Shown here in pieces: positions 11,672 to 37,520 of a DNA stretch of 64,000 bases. Location: positions 9,255,323 to 9,319,322 of the forward strand of contig NC_077232.1 in assembly GCF_027887165.1 (NCBI RefSeq). The letters are read 5' to 3'. The stretch's first letter is position 1. Each line of letters opens with the position of its first letter. A program made the position numbers and the translations under genes. Under the pieces are notes generated by a model that had not been told where the DNA came from, searched no databases, and saw only the letters and a list, made by a program, of their open reading frames with translations. This stretch comes from Monodelphis domestica. Its lineage: Eukaryota; Chordata; Mammalia; Didelphimorphia; Didelphidae.

Positions 11672-11776
11672 GGCTCAGGAAGGGACCTCAGAGGCCATCA
11701 AGGCCAACCCTCTCATTTTACAAGTGACTGGCTCAAGATCACCCTTGGGTCATTACCAGAAGTGGGATTTGAACTG
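11672..11776 (-). mobile_element. MIR-like SINE fragment
   Basis: 'gacctcagaggccatcaagg', 'cattttacaagtgactggct', 'gtgggatttgaactg' match the MIR family in reverse. Confidence 0.5.
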
Positions 11777-11779
11777 TAA

Positions 11780-13735
11780 AAATAAATAAATGGTAAGTTA
11801 TAAAAATAAAATATTTAGATGGAAAAACTGTTCAATATAGGTTCAAAACTGTTCAGATACTTTTGATAGATATAATCAAAAATATCCTCAGTGATGAAGT
11901 GAAGCTCAGATGTGAACTTCCCTTCAGGGCCAGGTGCAAGGAGGCTAAAGAGACTCTTATTATAAAAATAAAATATTTATTGAAATATATAAGGATAAAG
12001 AAGGATTTATAATTCTAAGGGATTTTAAATCCATCCAAAAAGACTCCCCCACATGGAACCACTTCTCCTGTGTTTCACAGGCTACACTGATCCTCCCTGA
12101 TCTGACTAATCCAAATTTATACTATCTAAATAAAAACTACTGCTATTATCCTTATAATTCTTAACTTTGCCTTCAAATTATAAAATAGCAAAGGTTAGCT
12201 GGTTGAATCTCAACAAGAATCAAGTTAGGACTCTGAGCCTTAACAGACTCAGAGTCCAACCAATGATCAAGTTTTTCTTTTGTCTTCTCAAGAGTTTAAT
12301 CAACCTATAAAAACCACAATAGATAGTTAATAGTGTTTCCCAAGTGGAGAAAGAAAAACACTGAGGTCCTTCAGGTCTTTCCCTCAGACAGAGAGAGGCA
12401 AAGATGTTACCTCCTCCAGTGCAGTGAACCATTCATGACTTCATGGAATAGAGTTCCTCTTCCCAGGTGTTTGTGACATACCATTCCTGCTGAGTACACC
12501 AAAACAGAAATCTCAGTTCAAGGCTGCATAAACAGTTCCAAGAAGTTCTGGGAACGGGTTAACTCCCCTGTTCACATTCTGGGGAGGATTGAGGAGGATA
12601 GATTGTTTCTCTTGAGAAGAGCTTTAAATCTAGTGCGCAACTTGCAATAAACGTTCATTATCCTTGCTTTGATAATGTTCCAGTCTTTCTTTCTTGCGAC
12701 TCCATAGCTGTCCCCAACACTCCAGTTCTGAGAAAGAGTCTCTGAGTGTGTGTGTCTCTGCCAATTGCCAGAGAGAGTAATTGATACAGAAAAATGGTTA
12801 TAACTGTCAACATCTGAAATCAACACCCTCTCTCAGCTCTGCTTCAAACTCCACTTCTTTCTCAAGCCAACCACTTTACTTCTTATCTCTAAAGTAATAA
12901 AACAACACTTATTTTCTAATATCATCCTTATAGAACCTTTGATTCTAGGTCCTCTGATTCTAGATTCAGGGCTCATTCTGCTCTACCAAAGTGTTGAATC
13001 AAGATGGTGGCAATAGTGCTTATTAGTTAAATGACTAACTCCAGTTTAAGTATTTTGGTCAATGGAAGTTATGAGTCTCTTATATGTAGAAAATAAATAT
13101 CTGTCCCATACCCAATTCGTATGGTATGCTGAGTACTTTCCTAACCCACCAGGCAGACATAAACCAAACCCAAGTGGCATATAAGCACTAATGCTTCCTG
13201 CAGTGGCTCTTTAAAACCAAACTAGCATTTAAAGGGCCATCCTGTGAAGGAGCACTTAATTTGCTTTGCTCTGCTTAGCCTCAGAGCGCAGTACTAGGAG
13301 CCATGGGAGGGAGGGAAGTACAAAGGGCAGATTTAGAGGAGATGACCAGAACAATATTCAAATCATAAGATCTGTCAAAGAATCAGCCTTTAACTGTCCC
13401 CCTAGGTAAGGAGCTGACCTTGCCATTATCTCCTCTGGCAAAGCCAGATGACTGTTTGCCAGGTACCTTGGAGAGCACAGGTTGAACTCCAGGCCTCTGA
13501 GGGCCCTTGAAGTCTTGCTAGAATCTGATCTTCATTAGACCTGCATTCTGTTTACCAGCATAGGTGCTTTGGGTATGTCTTCAGAGCCATTCCCCAATAG
13601 AGAAATAGCAAAATGGCCAATTCAGGGATTTGTTTCACAAGACATCATCTTGCCGATGGATTTTGTTTTCCCAGCCTTCTCAGAGGGGTGGGGAAGGGAA
13701 GAATTCAGAACTAAAAAGGAAACTAAATTAAAAAT
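11780..13735. other. AT-rich unassigned region, possibly old LTR/ERV sequence
   Basis: Contains repeated 'ataaaaataaaatattta' at 11797 and 11958 and a perfect hairpin at 12228-12257. I cannot assign it firmly to an element; no exon is seen. Confidence 0.3.
12228..12257. repeat. Perfect 10-bp inverted repeat
   Basis: Arms GGACTCTGAG and CTCAGAGTCC with a 10-nt loop (12238-12247). Function unknown. Confidence 0.8.
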
Positions 13736-13739
13736 CAAA

Positions 13740-14251
13740 AAAGTTTAATTTTTCTTATATAGACAAATGATCCAAAGAGATGAATAGGCAGTTTTCCAAG
13801 GAAGAAATCCACGTTATCAACAGCCTCATAAAAAATGCTCCAGATCCTAATCATTAGAGAAATGCAAATTAAAGCAACTCTGAGGTTCCACCTCATATCC
13901 ACCAGATTGGCAAAGGAGACAAAGGACCGTCTATGGGACATTAACACACCACTGATGGAGCTGTGTATTGATCCAGTCATTCTGGAAAGCAATTTGGAAC
14001 TCTGCCCGGAAAGCTACTACACTGCACATACCTTCTGACCCAGCAATACTACATCTCCAAAGAGATCAGAGAACGAGAGAAAGGACTCCTGCGCTCCAAA
14101 AGATCTCCAGCAGCTCATTTGGCAGTGGCAAAGAACCAGACACTAAGAAGACACTCATCAGTTGGAAAATGGCTAAACAAACGATGGCATGTGAAATCGC
14201 GGAAAAAATAATATTATTATACACTGTATTGTGTATGTTAAATTATTATTA
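13740..14251 (+). mobile_element. L1 fragment, 5' of a nested SINE
   Basis: 'gagaaatgcaaattaaagca', 'actctgaggttccacctcat', 'tgatccagtcattctggaaa'. It is continued by 14456-15015 after the SINE. Confidence 0.75.
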
Positions 14252-14455
14252 AGGGGGCAGCTGGGTAGCTCAGTGGATGGAGAGTCAGGCCTAGAGACAG
14301 GAGGTCCTGGGTTCAAATATGGCCTCAACCACTTCCTAGATGTGTGATCCTGGACAAGTCACTTGACCTGCCAGTGCCTAGCCCTGACCACTCTTCTGCC
14401 TTGAAACCAATACCCAGTATTGATTCCAAGATGGAAGGAGAGGGTTTTTAAAAAT
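14252..14455 (+). mobile_element. tRNA-derived SINE nested in L1
   Basis: Full-length family copy. L1 sequence is on both sides and A/T-rich flanks 'aattattattaa' and 'aattataattaaa' suggest the target duplication. Confidence 0.88.
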
Positions 14456-15015
14456 TAAAAATAAAAAAATTATAATTAAATGACAAAAGGGATGATTTCA
14501 GAGAAGACCGAGGAGGATTTCTTTGAACTGATGCAGACAGGTGAAAGCAGGAAAACAATTGCTGCACTAACATTAGATGTCTTAGAGATGAAGAGCTTTG
14601 AAAGCTGCAATGGCCAACCAAGGTTCTGCTGCGGAAGCCTTTGTCAAAGGGACGAGAGGATCCAGAGGCAGAACAAGAGCCCATTTTGAGCCACGGCTTT
14701 GCTTGACCCTCCACATTTCGTGTCAGGGTTTTCTTTTCCTTTCTTAGAATTTTTGTTCTTTTGGGGGGAGGAGAAGGAAGAGAAAATATTGTGTATTCAT
14801 TGAATGTTTAACCTGCCCGTTTGGGACAGGATTGGGGACTAGACTCTAAGCGAGTGCAAATATCAAGAATATGGAAATGGGTCAATGGCACACGTTAAAC
14901 CCAGTGGAATTGCACATTGGCTACGGGAGGTGGAGAGGGAAAGAACACAAATCCTGGAACCATGGAAAAATATTCTTAATTAATCAATTAAATACGAATT
15001 TTCAATTTAAAAATG
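14456..15015 (+). mobile_element. L1 3' end, continuation after nested SINE
   Basis: Resumes with 'tttgaactgatgcagac' and ends 'aaaaatattcttaattaatc' plus an A-rich end. Confidence 0.7.
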
Positions 15016-15019
15016 CCCA

Positions 15020-15665
15020 TTTTGAGCCAGGAGGAATCTTAGAGACAGAACTGCTCTCTTCTCCAGAGAGGAAAACCAGGGTCCGGCGGAGGGTCCCGGG
15101 TAATAAAAATCACACACTCTGCACCCAAGATTCAGCAGAGAGAACTGGGAGCAATGAGCCTTGAGCTCTATGGAGATCAGCACTGGCCAGACCAAAGGAA
15201 AGTCCACACACCCCCTCTCACTTTGCCCCGAGTTCAATTGAGTTAATGACTTGGTGCAACTCTGCCAAAGACCATCTCTGGAGCTCCCGCTCTAATGGGG
15301 AAAGCCTTGCAAATAACCGCGTGCATTAATAGACAATGTCCTCCTCTGCAAAGTGAAGGGGAGAACAGGCATGGATAAAGTGCCTACTGTGTGCCATGGG
15401 GTGTGAGTATTCCAGAAGGACCAGCACCTCCCCCGGGAGCGCTTGCTGAGCTCTGGTGCCCGCCTGTCCCCCAACTCTCCAAGAAGCTGCAGCATCCAGA
15501 CTAGTAAACCACCGGGCAGATGGGGCAGGCACTGTGGAGCGCCTAGACCTGGTCAGACATCAAAGATGCCAAGGCTCAGGGCAGCTACTTTGTCTTCAAC
15601 GCACCTCTCACTGCCAGGAGCCACTGCTTCTCTAGGACCCCCCACCATCATAAAAGTCCCACTTC
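15020..15665. other. Unassigned intergenic sequence
   Basis: Moderate GC, no repeat or exon recognised. Confidence 0.3.
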
Positions 15666-15667
15666 TG

Positions 15668-15842
15668 ACCTCTTTTTTTTAACCCTCATCTCGTGTCTTG
15701 GAATCAATACTGTGTTTTGGTTCCAGGGCAGAAGGGCGGTCAGGGCAAGGCCATGGGGGTGAAGGGACTTGTCCAGCTGGGAAGTGCGTGAGGGCAGATC
15801 CGAACCCATCTTCAGGCCTGGCTCTCAGTCCTCTGAGCCTTT
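15668..15842 (-). mobile_element. tRNA-derived SINE
   Basis: Same family, with several small internal deletions and a truncated head. Confidence 0.8.
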
Positions 15843-16136
15843 GGAGATTGCAAAGTCAGTCTATGGTCAGAGAGGTTGGGCAGCCGGCAGACAACTCCTT
15901 CCCAGTGACCGGATGACGCTGCTCCTCCTCCGGTGGACTTGCCACTGGGACTGTGGATTCCAAAGCAGCTTTCTGTCTCTGTCAGAGCCCCGCAGGATGT
16001 GACTGACTCTCGGACTGACTCTAACCCATTTCATCTCAAGCCATCCAGGGGTTTTCGCTCCCTCCAAAGTGCTTAAGGGACTTTTCTCACCCCAGCTCCA
16101 TGGGGGATGGACTAACTCAGGACAGATGCTCTCTCT

Positions 16137-16290
16137 GAGAATCCTGGGCCTGGAGTCTGCAGGGTCTGAGTTCAAATTTAACCTCGAATACTTACGGGCT
16201 GTGGGACATGGGGCAAATGGCTTAGCCTCGGTTTTCTCAGGTGGGGATCAGAACAGCACCTACCCCCAGGCTTGTTGTGAGATATTTGCA
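16137..16290 (+). mobile_element. MIR-like SINE
   Basis: 'ctgagttcaaatttaacctc', 'ggttttctcaggtggggatc', 'aacagcacctacccccaggc', 'ttgttgtgag' follow the MIR order. Confidence 0.6.
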
Positions 16291-16400
16291 AAGTGCCTTC
16301 ATTTTCCAAGAGGGCCAATGAATGACATCATGGGGCGATGTCTTGACTTGTGCAAGAATTGGGTTTAAGTGAGGCAGAGTTGCACCAAGTCATTAACTCA
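16291..16400 (+). mobile_element. Unnamed interspersed repeat, copy 3 (partial)
   Basis: 'cattttccaagagggccaat', 'gacttgtgcaagaattgggt', 'ttaagtgaggcagagttgca' match copies at 1530 and 4975. Confidence 0.55.
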
Positions 16401-16474
16401 ATTGAACTCGGAATTCCTGGCTTCCCCAAGTTCTCACCCAGCACTCCTCCACATCTTAATAAGGTTAGAAGTGC

Positions 16475-16640
16475 TGTTAGGTGGATCGCTGGCAGGCCTG
16501 GAGTCACAGGGTCTGGGTTCAAATCTGGCGTCAGACACTTCCTAGTTGAGTGACCCTAGACAAGTCACTTAACCCTCTTTATGTAACTCTTGCCCTTCTG
16601 CCCTAGAGTTACTAGGACAGAGAGTAAGGGGCAGCTACAA
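16475..16640 (+). mobile_element. tRNA-derived SINE, diverged
   Basis: B-box region 'gggttcaaatctgg' and 'gtgaccctagacaagtcact' are clear; the head and tail are eroded. Confidence 0.7.
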
Positions 16641-17767
16641 GTTGTGAGTGTCCTAAAGGAGAATGACCAGAAAATACTATAGACCATCAGGGCAAAAGTT
16701 GTTGCACTGGCCCAGCATCTTCATGAGGGAGGGCCGAGGGTGGTTCCCGTTCAGAATATCATGACTCACCAGCAGTTATTGGGAAAGAACAGGACTGATA
16801 TCCTGGAAGTACAGCCTGGCCACTGGCGAGACAAAGGCAATAAAGCTGGGCCCCTCCCATCCCGCTCCACAACGGGAAGTGTCCCGGGGACCAGCCTTCC
16901 AGGGTCCCTGAAAGAACAGCCAAGCTCTCCGAGATGACTCAGGGGCCTGGGAGAGCTAGGGAGCCAAAGCTGGCTTTGAGTGAGGGTTAATCAAGGTCAG
17001 AATGAATGGGGGAAGGGGAGACCCTGAAAATGACTGTACGACCCTGACTTCCTGCCCACCTCTAAAACAATGGACCCTAAGCCATTCTGGCTCCCTCTTG
17101 CCTCAAGGACTCCATCTGGCTGTGTAACCTTGCATGAATAATCCCTGCTACCCAAAAGGTCTAGGCTCCCTTTGGGCACTTTCTCATTTCTCTAGTTCTC
17201 TGAGCCCCCAACCCAGAAAATCAGGGGAAATAATGACTTCACAGCTGAGCTCCACTCTCCTTTGCAAGCCCAGAATAGACAGAAGTAAGGAAGAAGAGAT
17301 TCATTTAAAGGCCACAGAAAGGAAAACAGAACTTAAAAAGTGAAAGTGAAGAGCGCTACAATGAGCAGCCTCTCTCCAATGGGCTCCCTGCAGGTCCTGC
17401 TTCCCAAGGCTCCTTGCTCGACAGTCCCCAACAGGTGACAAGCAAAAGCCCAATTCAATTCTATTTGATAGGTAATTCTTAAGCTTAAGACATACGAGTC
17501 ACCGAACTAGGCACCAGGGATGAAATAAAAATAAAAAATGAAACAGCCCCTGCCCTCAAGAAGCTTATGTCCTGTTGGGAAATTTAAAGGGTCAACAGGC
17601 AAACAACCGACCAGAGTAAATTGTTCTCTGACATTGGACGCCATACCCACTGGCTAGAGAGGGTAAAAGTTCCCAACTACTCTGGTGTGTCTGGAAAGAC
17701 AAGTTTTCCTGGTTCACAAGTCCAGTGAAACACCACCAGATAAGATAGGAGATCGTATGATAAGGAC
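16641..17767. other. Unassigned intergenic sequence
   Basis: No repeat confidently recognised except a short MIR/L2-like patch near 17500-17590 ('aagaagcttatgtcctgttg'). Confidence 0.3.
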
Positions 17768-17980
17768 CTATAATCAAGAAAACCTGAGTTCAAATCCAGC
17801 CTCAGGCACTTCCTAGCTATGAGATCCTGACAAGTCACTTCACCCTGTGTGCCTCAGTTTCTTCATTTGTAAAATGAGCTAGAACAAGAAATGGTAAACC
17901 ACTCTAGTATCTCTACCAAGACCACCTCAAATGGTGTCACAAAGAGTCTGACATGCTGAAAATGACTTGGCAACAACCGT
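17768..17980 (+). mobile_element. Mar1/MIR-type CORE-SINE, sense
   Basis: 'gagttcaaatccagcctcag', 'gtgcctcagtttcttcattt', 'gtaaaatgagct', 'aaaccactctagtatctct', 'gtcacaaagagtctgacatg', ending 'ggcaacaacc'. Confidence 0.85.
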
Positions 17981-17984
17981 CAGA

Positions 17985-18470
17985 GGTCGATAACTCAGAG
18001 CCCATCTAAAATAAAGATCTGAGTGCCCTCATCAAGAGGTCGAAAACTCAGTCTGTCTGAGAACAGGTCCAGGTGCCCTCTCTTTCACCTTCTTTAGGCT
18101 TCTCATAACAATACATGTTTTTGCTGGCAAGACATGTTGTTGCTGACTGTTCCATGAACCCAGATGATGCTTGGAATCATTACCTTACCCCAGGTGCTGT
18201 ATCTACAATTCTTGGAAACATTATCTTATCCCAGGTGCTGTATCTATAATTATTGTTACACTTTCCCAGGGATTTTTCTCAGAGGATTGTTTTTACTTTC
18301 TGTGGTCTGTACCTTTAAAAGATGCAACCAGCTTACAATAAACTGTGCTCACCTGAAATCAGCAAGGTGAGACCCTTCTGACCTCAACCTTTGTATTCTC
18401 TCATTTTTTCCCTCACCCTTACCTGGGGAACTCTGGTCCCAGTCCTGCCCATCTGAGGGGCTTTTACAAA
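17985..18470 (+). mobile_element. Candidate solo LTR with duplicated U3 motif
   Basis: A 40-bp direct repeat (18172-18211 and 18212-18251, sharing CCCAGGTGCTGTATCTA) lies upstream of CTTTAAAAG and AATAAA at about 18337. The layout resembles a retroviral U3 enhancer repeat, TATA and poly(A). Ends approximate. Confidence 0.45.
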
Positions 18471-18514
18471 CGACAAAAAGCATGATAAAGTAGTTCATTA
18501 TATATTCTAATAGA

Positions 18515-18670
18515 TAGCACTGGTTTGGGAGTCAGAGGTTCTGGATTTGAATCCTCAAATCCTATCTCTGTGACTTTGAGCAAGTCATTTCTGCTCACTG
18601 AGCCTGTTTTCTCTTCTGTAAAATGTACTCAATGACCTCAAGTTTCCTTATAGCTTGAGTCTATGAGTCA
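18515..18670 (+). mobile_element. MIR/THER1-like SINE
   Basis: 'ttctggatttgaatcctcaa', 'ctctgtgactttgagcaagt', 'ctgttttctcttctgtaaaa' in MIR order. Confidence 0.6.
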
Positions 18671-18889
18671 ACCTTTGGCCTCACAAATCCTTGTCCAGGG
18701 AGGAGAGGCCTTCCATCTCTGTCTTGAAGCCAGGACAAGTGCTTCATCTGAATATAACTTCAGGCCCAACTGTCCTTTCCCCCCTCAGACACAAGAGGGA
18801 TGTTTCCACCCAAGTAAACACTCCAAGCTTCTCAAACTCTGACAAAATAACTTAATTTAATAGTATTTAAATAATATTTTATTAATTAA

Positions 18890-19110
18890 ATAAATAATAT
18901 TTAAATGTTTACAATGCATTTACATGCTTCAAGGTTTACAAAATACTTTATAAATATTATCTCATTTTAAATGATGTTCTTACTGTTCCCATTTTACAGA
19001 TGAGAAAAGAGAATCGGAGAGAGTTTAATTGACTTGTCAAAGGTTACAAAGCTAGTAAATCTCTGGAGCTGGATTTTCAGTCAGGTCTCCCTCACTCCAG
19101 TATTCATTGA
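18890..19110 (-). mobile_element. MIR-like SINE
   Basis: 'aaaatactttataaatatta', 'ccattttacagatgagaaaa' and 'ggttacaaagctagtaaat' in reverse MIR order. Confidence 0.6.
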
Positions 19111-19119
19111 CTCCACACT

Positions 19120-19600
19120 ACTTTCTCCCTAATTATCTATTTAAATCCTAAAGAAATGCCAGAAGAAACTGGCTGCAATTATTCAAATCACCCTAAGCTA
19201 CTTCAAGATGCACTTAAAAAGAAGGAAAGGGGATAGAGAAAGCTCCTGGGGGAGCTGTGGATAGATTCCATCCTGACACAGCCTCAGAAGGAAAGAGGAA
19301 AAGATGTCATATCTCCTGGCTGTACCCGCAGCGCATTTCTTCCTCCTGGGAAAAATTTTGCATTCCCTACAAAATCACCAAATTCTAGCTCTGGGAATGT
19401 ATCAATTATAAGGAGGATGAATGAGATATAGTGCTCATCCATGATAAATGCTCAAGAAGTGACTCTTCCAGGAGGGTGATTATTGGCAGGCCATCCTTCC
19501 TCAAAAGCAGCTTGCTGCTCAGTGGCTTGTCAATGCCCACCTTTGTCTCACCCCTGCTCATTTCCCCAGGGGCATCATGCATTGCTCTTGTTCCAGGATG
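19120..19600. other. Unassigned intergenic sequence
   Basis: Nothing recognised. Confidence 0.3.
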
Positions 19601-19614
19601 GATCTTCCAGGCAC

Positions 19615-19770
19615 TGGAAATCACAGGATCCTCATTTTAGGGCCAGAAAGAGTCTTGGAGACCCTCTAATGCCAGTCCCCCATTTTATGGAAGAGATTCT
19701 GCCCGGGGTGTGGTTCACACAGACAGTAAGGGATAACATGGGTTTTGAAGTTAGGTCCTCCGCTTCCAGA
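19615..19770 (-). mobile_element. MIR-like SINE fragment
   Basis: 'cctcattttagggccagaaa', 'gagtcttggagacc', 'cccccattttatggaagaga' resemble reverse MIR. Confidence 0.45.
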
Positions 19771-19794
19771 TCAAAATGAATATAATAATATCTG

Positions 19795-19804
19795 CTCACT
19801 CTCA

Positions 19805-19868
<64 letters not shown>

Positions 19869-19879
19869 GTCTCTGTCTG

Positions 19880-19969
<90 letters not shown>

Positions 19970-20029
19970 CCTTCTCTCTCTCTGTCTCTGTCTCTCTCTC
20001 CCTCTCTCTGTCTCTCTCTCTCCCCCCCC
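19795..20029. repeat. (CT)n microsatellite, 235 bp
   Basis: Mostly CT with scattered GTCT and CCCT interruptions, ending in a C8 run. ORFs across it in several frames are composition artefacts. Confidence 0.92.
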
Positions 20030-20369
20030 AAGGTCATTGGAGGATCAAATGAGATCATTAGGTAAAGTGTTTCACAAACCTTCAAGCTGTCTAGAAATAC
20101 TAGCTATTGCTTTTATTATTAGCATTAATAATGACAATAATCATCACTTCAGGATAAACATCATCTCTATTATCCTGTACCATGGATGCCTTCAAGGAGT
20201 CTCCAGAGGAGGAGTCGACATTCTAATTGTTTTATTTGACTATAAAATTGGTTATTTGATCCACCTTTGCCATAATAGTCCATAAAACATTGAATATCAA
20301 GGAATACAACCAGCAGAAGAATTTCTCCCAGGACTGTTTCTATCTGAGCCCCATTGGAAAATATGAGTT

Positions 20370-20493
20370 GAGGGGGCAGCTGGGTGGCTCAGCGGATGGA
20401 GAGCCAGGCCTAGAGATGTGAGGTCCTAGGTTCAAATCTGACCTCAGACACTTTCTAGCTGTGTGACCCTGGGCAATACACAGTATTGATTCT
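20370..20493 (+). mobile_element. tRNA-derived SINE, internally deleted
   Basis: Head and B box intact. About 55 bp between 'gaccctgggca' and 'atacacagtattgattct' are missing. Runs into a TA microsatellite. Confidence 0.8.
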
Positions 20494-20546
20494 TATATAT
20501 ATATGTATATATGTATATATTTTTGTGTATATATATATATATATAA
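20491..20546. repeat. (TA)n microsatellite
   Basis: TATATA/TGTATA repeat grown from the tail of the SINE before it. Confidence 0.85.
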
Positions 20547-20845
20547 GTAGAATGAGGCCGTGGTGATACCCAAATAATTGATCCAGCACCATGGCCTAAG
20601 GTAGCATAGCTTAGCTCATAGAGAGCTAACAGTGGGCAGCCAGAAAACCTGAGGATCCACCCTGGGCATTTGTGTATCTGCATGCCCAGAGGCCAGTCAC
20701 TGAGGGGGCCCCAGGTGGTTCCCTAAGAACTACACAGCAGGCACTAGTGTACACTGGTGGAAGAACTTCCCCATTAGGAGTCTCCTCTGGAGAATGAAGA
20801 GTGGCAATCCATCACTTGAATTTTCTAGTTCCGTAATAAGCAAAC
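20547..20845. other. Unassigned intergenic sequence
   Basis: Nothing recognised. Confidence 0.3.
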
Positions 20846-21099
20846 ATACACTAACTAGCTGTGTGACCTTGGGCAGGTCCCTTTTAGCCTGTTTCAATCT
20901 TGCAGCTACCTCTCAGGTTGCCTCAAGGCTTTGATGGGACATTCTATAGAGAGAGGAAAAAAAGGGAAGAAAGGAGCCAGGGGAAAGCCTGCAGCATGGC
21001 CCGGGCCTGGGGAGTCCAGAGCACTCCACCTACAAGGGCCCAGGCTCCTGGGACCTACCTGGCCTTCTTGCTACCCCTCACACCCGGCACACCATCTCC

Positions 21100-21255
21100 C
21101 GACTCCATTCTTTTGCCCAGGCCATCCCTCAAGCCTGGAATGCCTTCCCTGCGCACCTCCAAGGCTCAGTGGAATCACTCCCTCCTCCAGGAAGCCCTTC
21201 CTGATTGCCTCAACCTCTACAAAAGTTTAACTTGCATTTATTGTATCCCCAGCCT
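21100..21255 (-). mobile_element. L2-like fragment
   Basis: 'aagcctggaatgccttccct', 'ctccaggaagcccttcctga', 'tttattgtatccccagc' recall the L2 3' region. The orientation is the one usually read as antisense. Low certainty. Confidence 0.45.
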
Positions 21256-21656
21256 AGCAGCCGAATCGGATCTATTCCTCCTCTAGCTCAAGGGCTCCCA
21301 GGCCCCTGCAGACCCCAGGCGTGCCCCAAGTCCACAGAACCGATGCTGGGCTGGGTTGTTGCCGCCCCCCAAGGTTGGGCCCTCTTTCCACTGCGCCCCT
21401 GGGGGTGAGGCCTCCGACCCCAGGACGGTTGTCCCCACACACACATACACCTTCCTGGGCTCCGGACTCGAGGCCTTCAGCCAGGAAAGGTCCCAGGGAG
21501 GGAGGGGGCCAAATCGAGCTCCCCATCCCTGGCCCTCCCTCTCTCCGGTCTGGCTCCCGGCCACATAGACCGGCCAGCCACCCCGACAGTGGGCGGACGT
21601 CCGGGTCCCCAAGCGGCGCACACACACGCCCCACAGCCATGCTACAAAAGCACAAC

Positions 21657-22673
21657 AGCCAGACGTCGGGACGGGATTTTTATTTTGAAGTCAAAGGCAC
21701 GGCCTGGGCCGGCTGAGGCAGTGACCAGAGAAGCAGTGTGGGAGCCCCCCTTCCCCAGCACCCCTTCCCCCAAGCCAGGGGCAGCGGCCAAAAGCAGGGG
21801 GAGGGGCGTCCGAGGGGGTGCCGCCCGGCCCAGGGAGGGAGGGAGGCAATGGGAGGAGGCCCACCTGGAAGGTCTGGGATAAGGAGGCGACAGTGAGCTC
21901 ACAGTGACCCTGGCACCCCCTCTCCCTCCCAGGGGGCAGCGGCTTCCACGAGACTTTCAGTCTTTGGTGGAGAGAATTGCACAGACGCCCCATAAAGTGA
22001 CAGTTTGGGACACAGGGCCGACATCCCCTTCCTGACGTGGGGGGCCCCCTGGGCCTGCCCCCCAGGCAGCGAAAGAAGGGGCTGCCCGGGTCCTCACTAC
22101 GGCCACGAAGTGGGAGGGAGGAGGAGAGGCGGGCCTGAAAGGCCTCACCTGCCCCTCGCAAGCCCAGGCCTGGCTGGCTAAAGGCCAAGCTGACAAGGAG
22201 CCAGGGAGGAAGGGCAGCCCACCAAGCAGGCCTGGGGGGGCAGCAGCCCTAGTCTCTGCGGCTGCCCCCTCCCCAGGGGCAGAGGCGGGCAGGCCCTGCA
22301 GCCCCTGCTCCACTCAGAATCCCTGCATCACTAACTCTACCTGGAAAGACATTAAAAAAGTTCTCTGTTTATAAAAATACTTGTCTCAGTCTCTGGGGGG
22401 GTGGGGGGGGTTGGAGAGGGAAGGAAGGGGCTGGGGAGGGGAGGGCCCCCCGGGGCAAGGGTGTCCAGGAGAGAGAAACGGCCTAGAAGAAATGGGGGAG
22501 GGGGCAGGCAAGGACGGCTCCCCCAGGCCCAATCGAGAGGCATGAACCCCCCCACTTTCTCCTCCCAGGGTCAGGTTCTCCTCTCCACAGGGCTGACCTC
22601 CCTCTCCAACCCCAGGGTCACAGTGGCCCCTGGCACAGGCAGCCTCCCTCACCCAGCTCCCTGCCTAGCCCCG
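21657..22673 (-). other. RPS6KA4: RPS6KA4 3' UTR (about 1.0 kb)
   Basis: Runs from the TAG to the AATAAA at 21684-21679. No interspersed repeat is apparent in it and it is GC-rich throughout. A weaker TATAAA near 22375 could serve as a proximal poly(A) site. The extent is inferred from signals, not from transcript data. Confidence 0.65.
21679..21684 (-). promoter_or_regulatory. RPS6KA4: Poly(A) signal AATAAA of RPS6KA4
   Basis: The minus strand reads AATAAAAATCCCG. It is followed 30-60 nt downstream by GTTGTGCTTTTG and then GGGGCGTGTGTGTGCG, a good GU-rich downstream element. Confidence 0.7.
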
Positions 22674-37292
<14,619 letters not shown>

Positions 37293-37376
37293 GGCTGGGG
37301 GCTCCGGGGGCCTCGGAGGCTCCGGGGGTTCCGGGGACGACGGCGGCGGCGGCGCTGCGGCTCCGGGCGGCGCCGG

Positions 37377-37382
37377 TTACAT
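37377..37382 (-). promoter_or_regulatory. Start-stop upstream ORF (ATG TAA) in RPS6KA4 leader
   Basis: The minus strand reads GCCGCCATGTAACC: an ATG in good Kozak context followed at once by TAA. It is in frame with the main ATG and ends 84 nt before it. Start-stop elements are known to hold initiating ribosomes and to cut main-ORF translation. Its presence in the mRNA is inferred. Confidence 0.55.
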
Positions 37383-37432
37383 GGCGGCTAGAGCCGGGGC
37401 GGGCGCTTCCTGGTGCCGCCTCCCGGGCCGCG

Positions 37433-37435
<3 letters not shown>

Positions 37436-37481
<46 letters not shown>

Positions 37482-37520
37482 TGCTCCTGCTCCTGCCGCC
37501 GCCGCCGCCGCCTCTGCTGC
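37436..37520 (-). repeat. CAG/CTG trinucleotide repeat with CCG run in RPS6KA4 leader
   Basis: The plus strand has 14 uninterrupted CTG (37436-37477), then alternating CTC/CTG, six CCG and four more CTG. The transcript strand therefore has CGG then CAG repeats about 145 nt upstream of the start codon. It is non-coding for the kinase, although one frame is open and reads poly-Ser. Confidence 0.85.
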
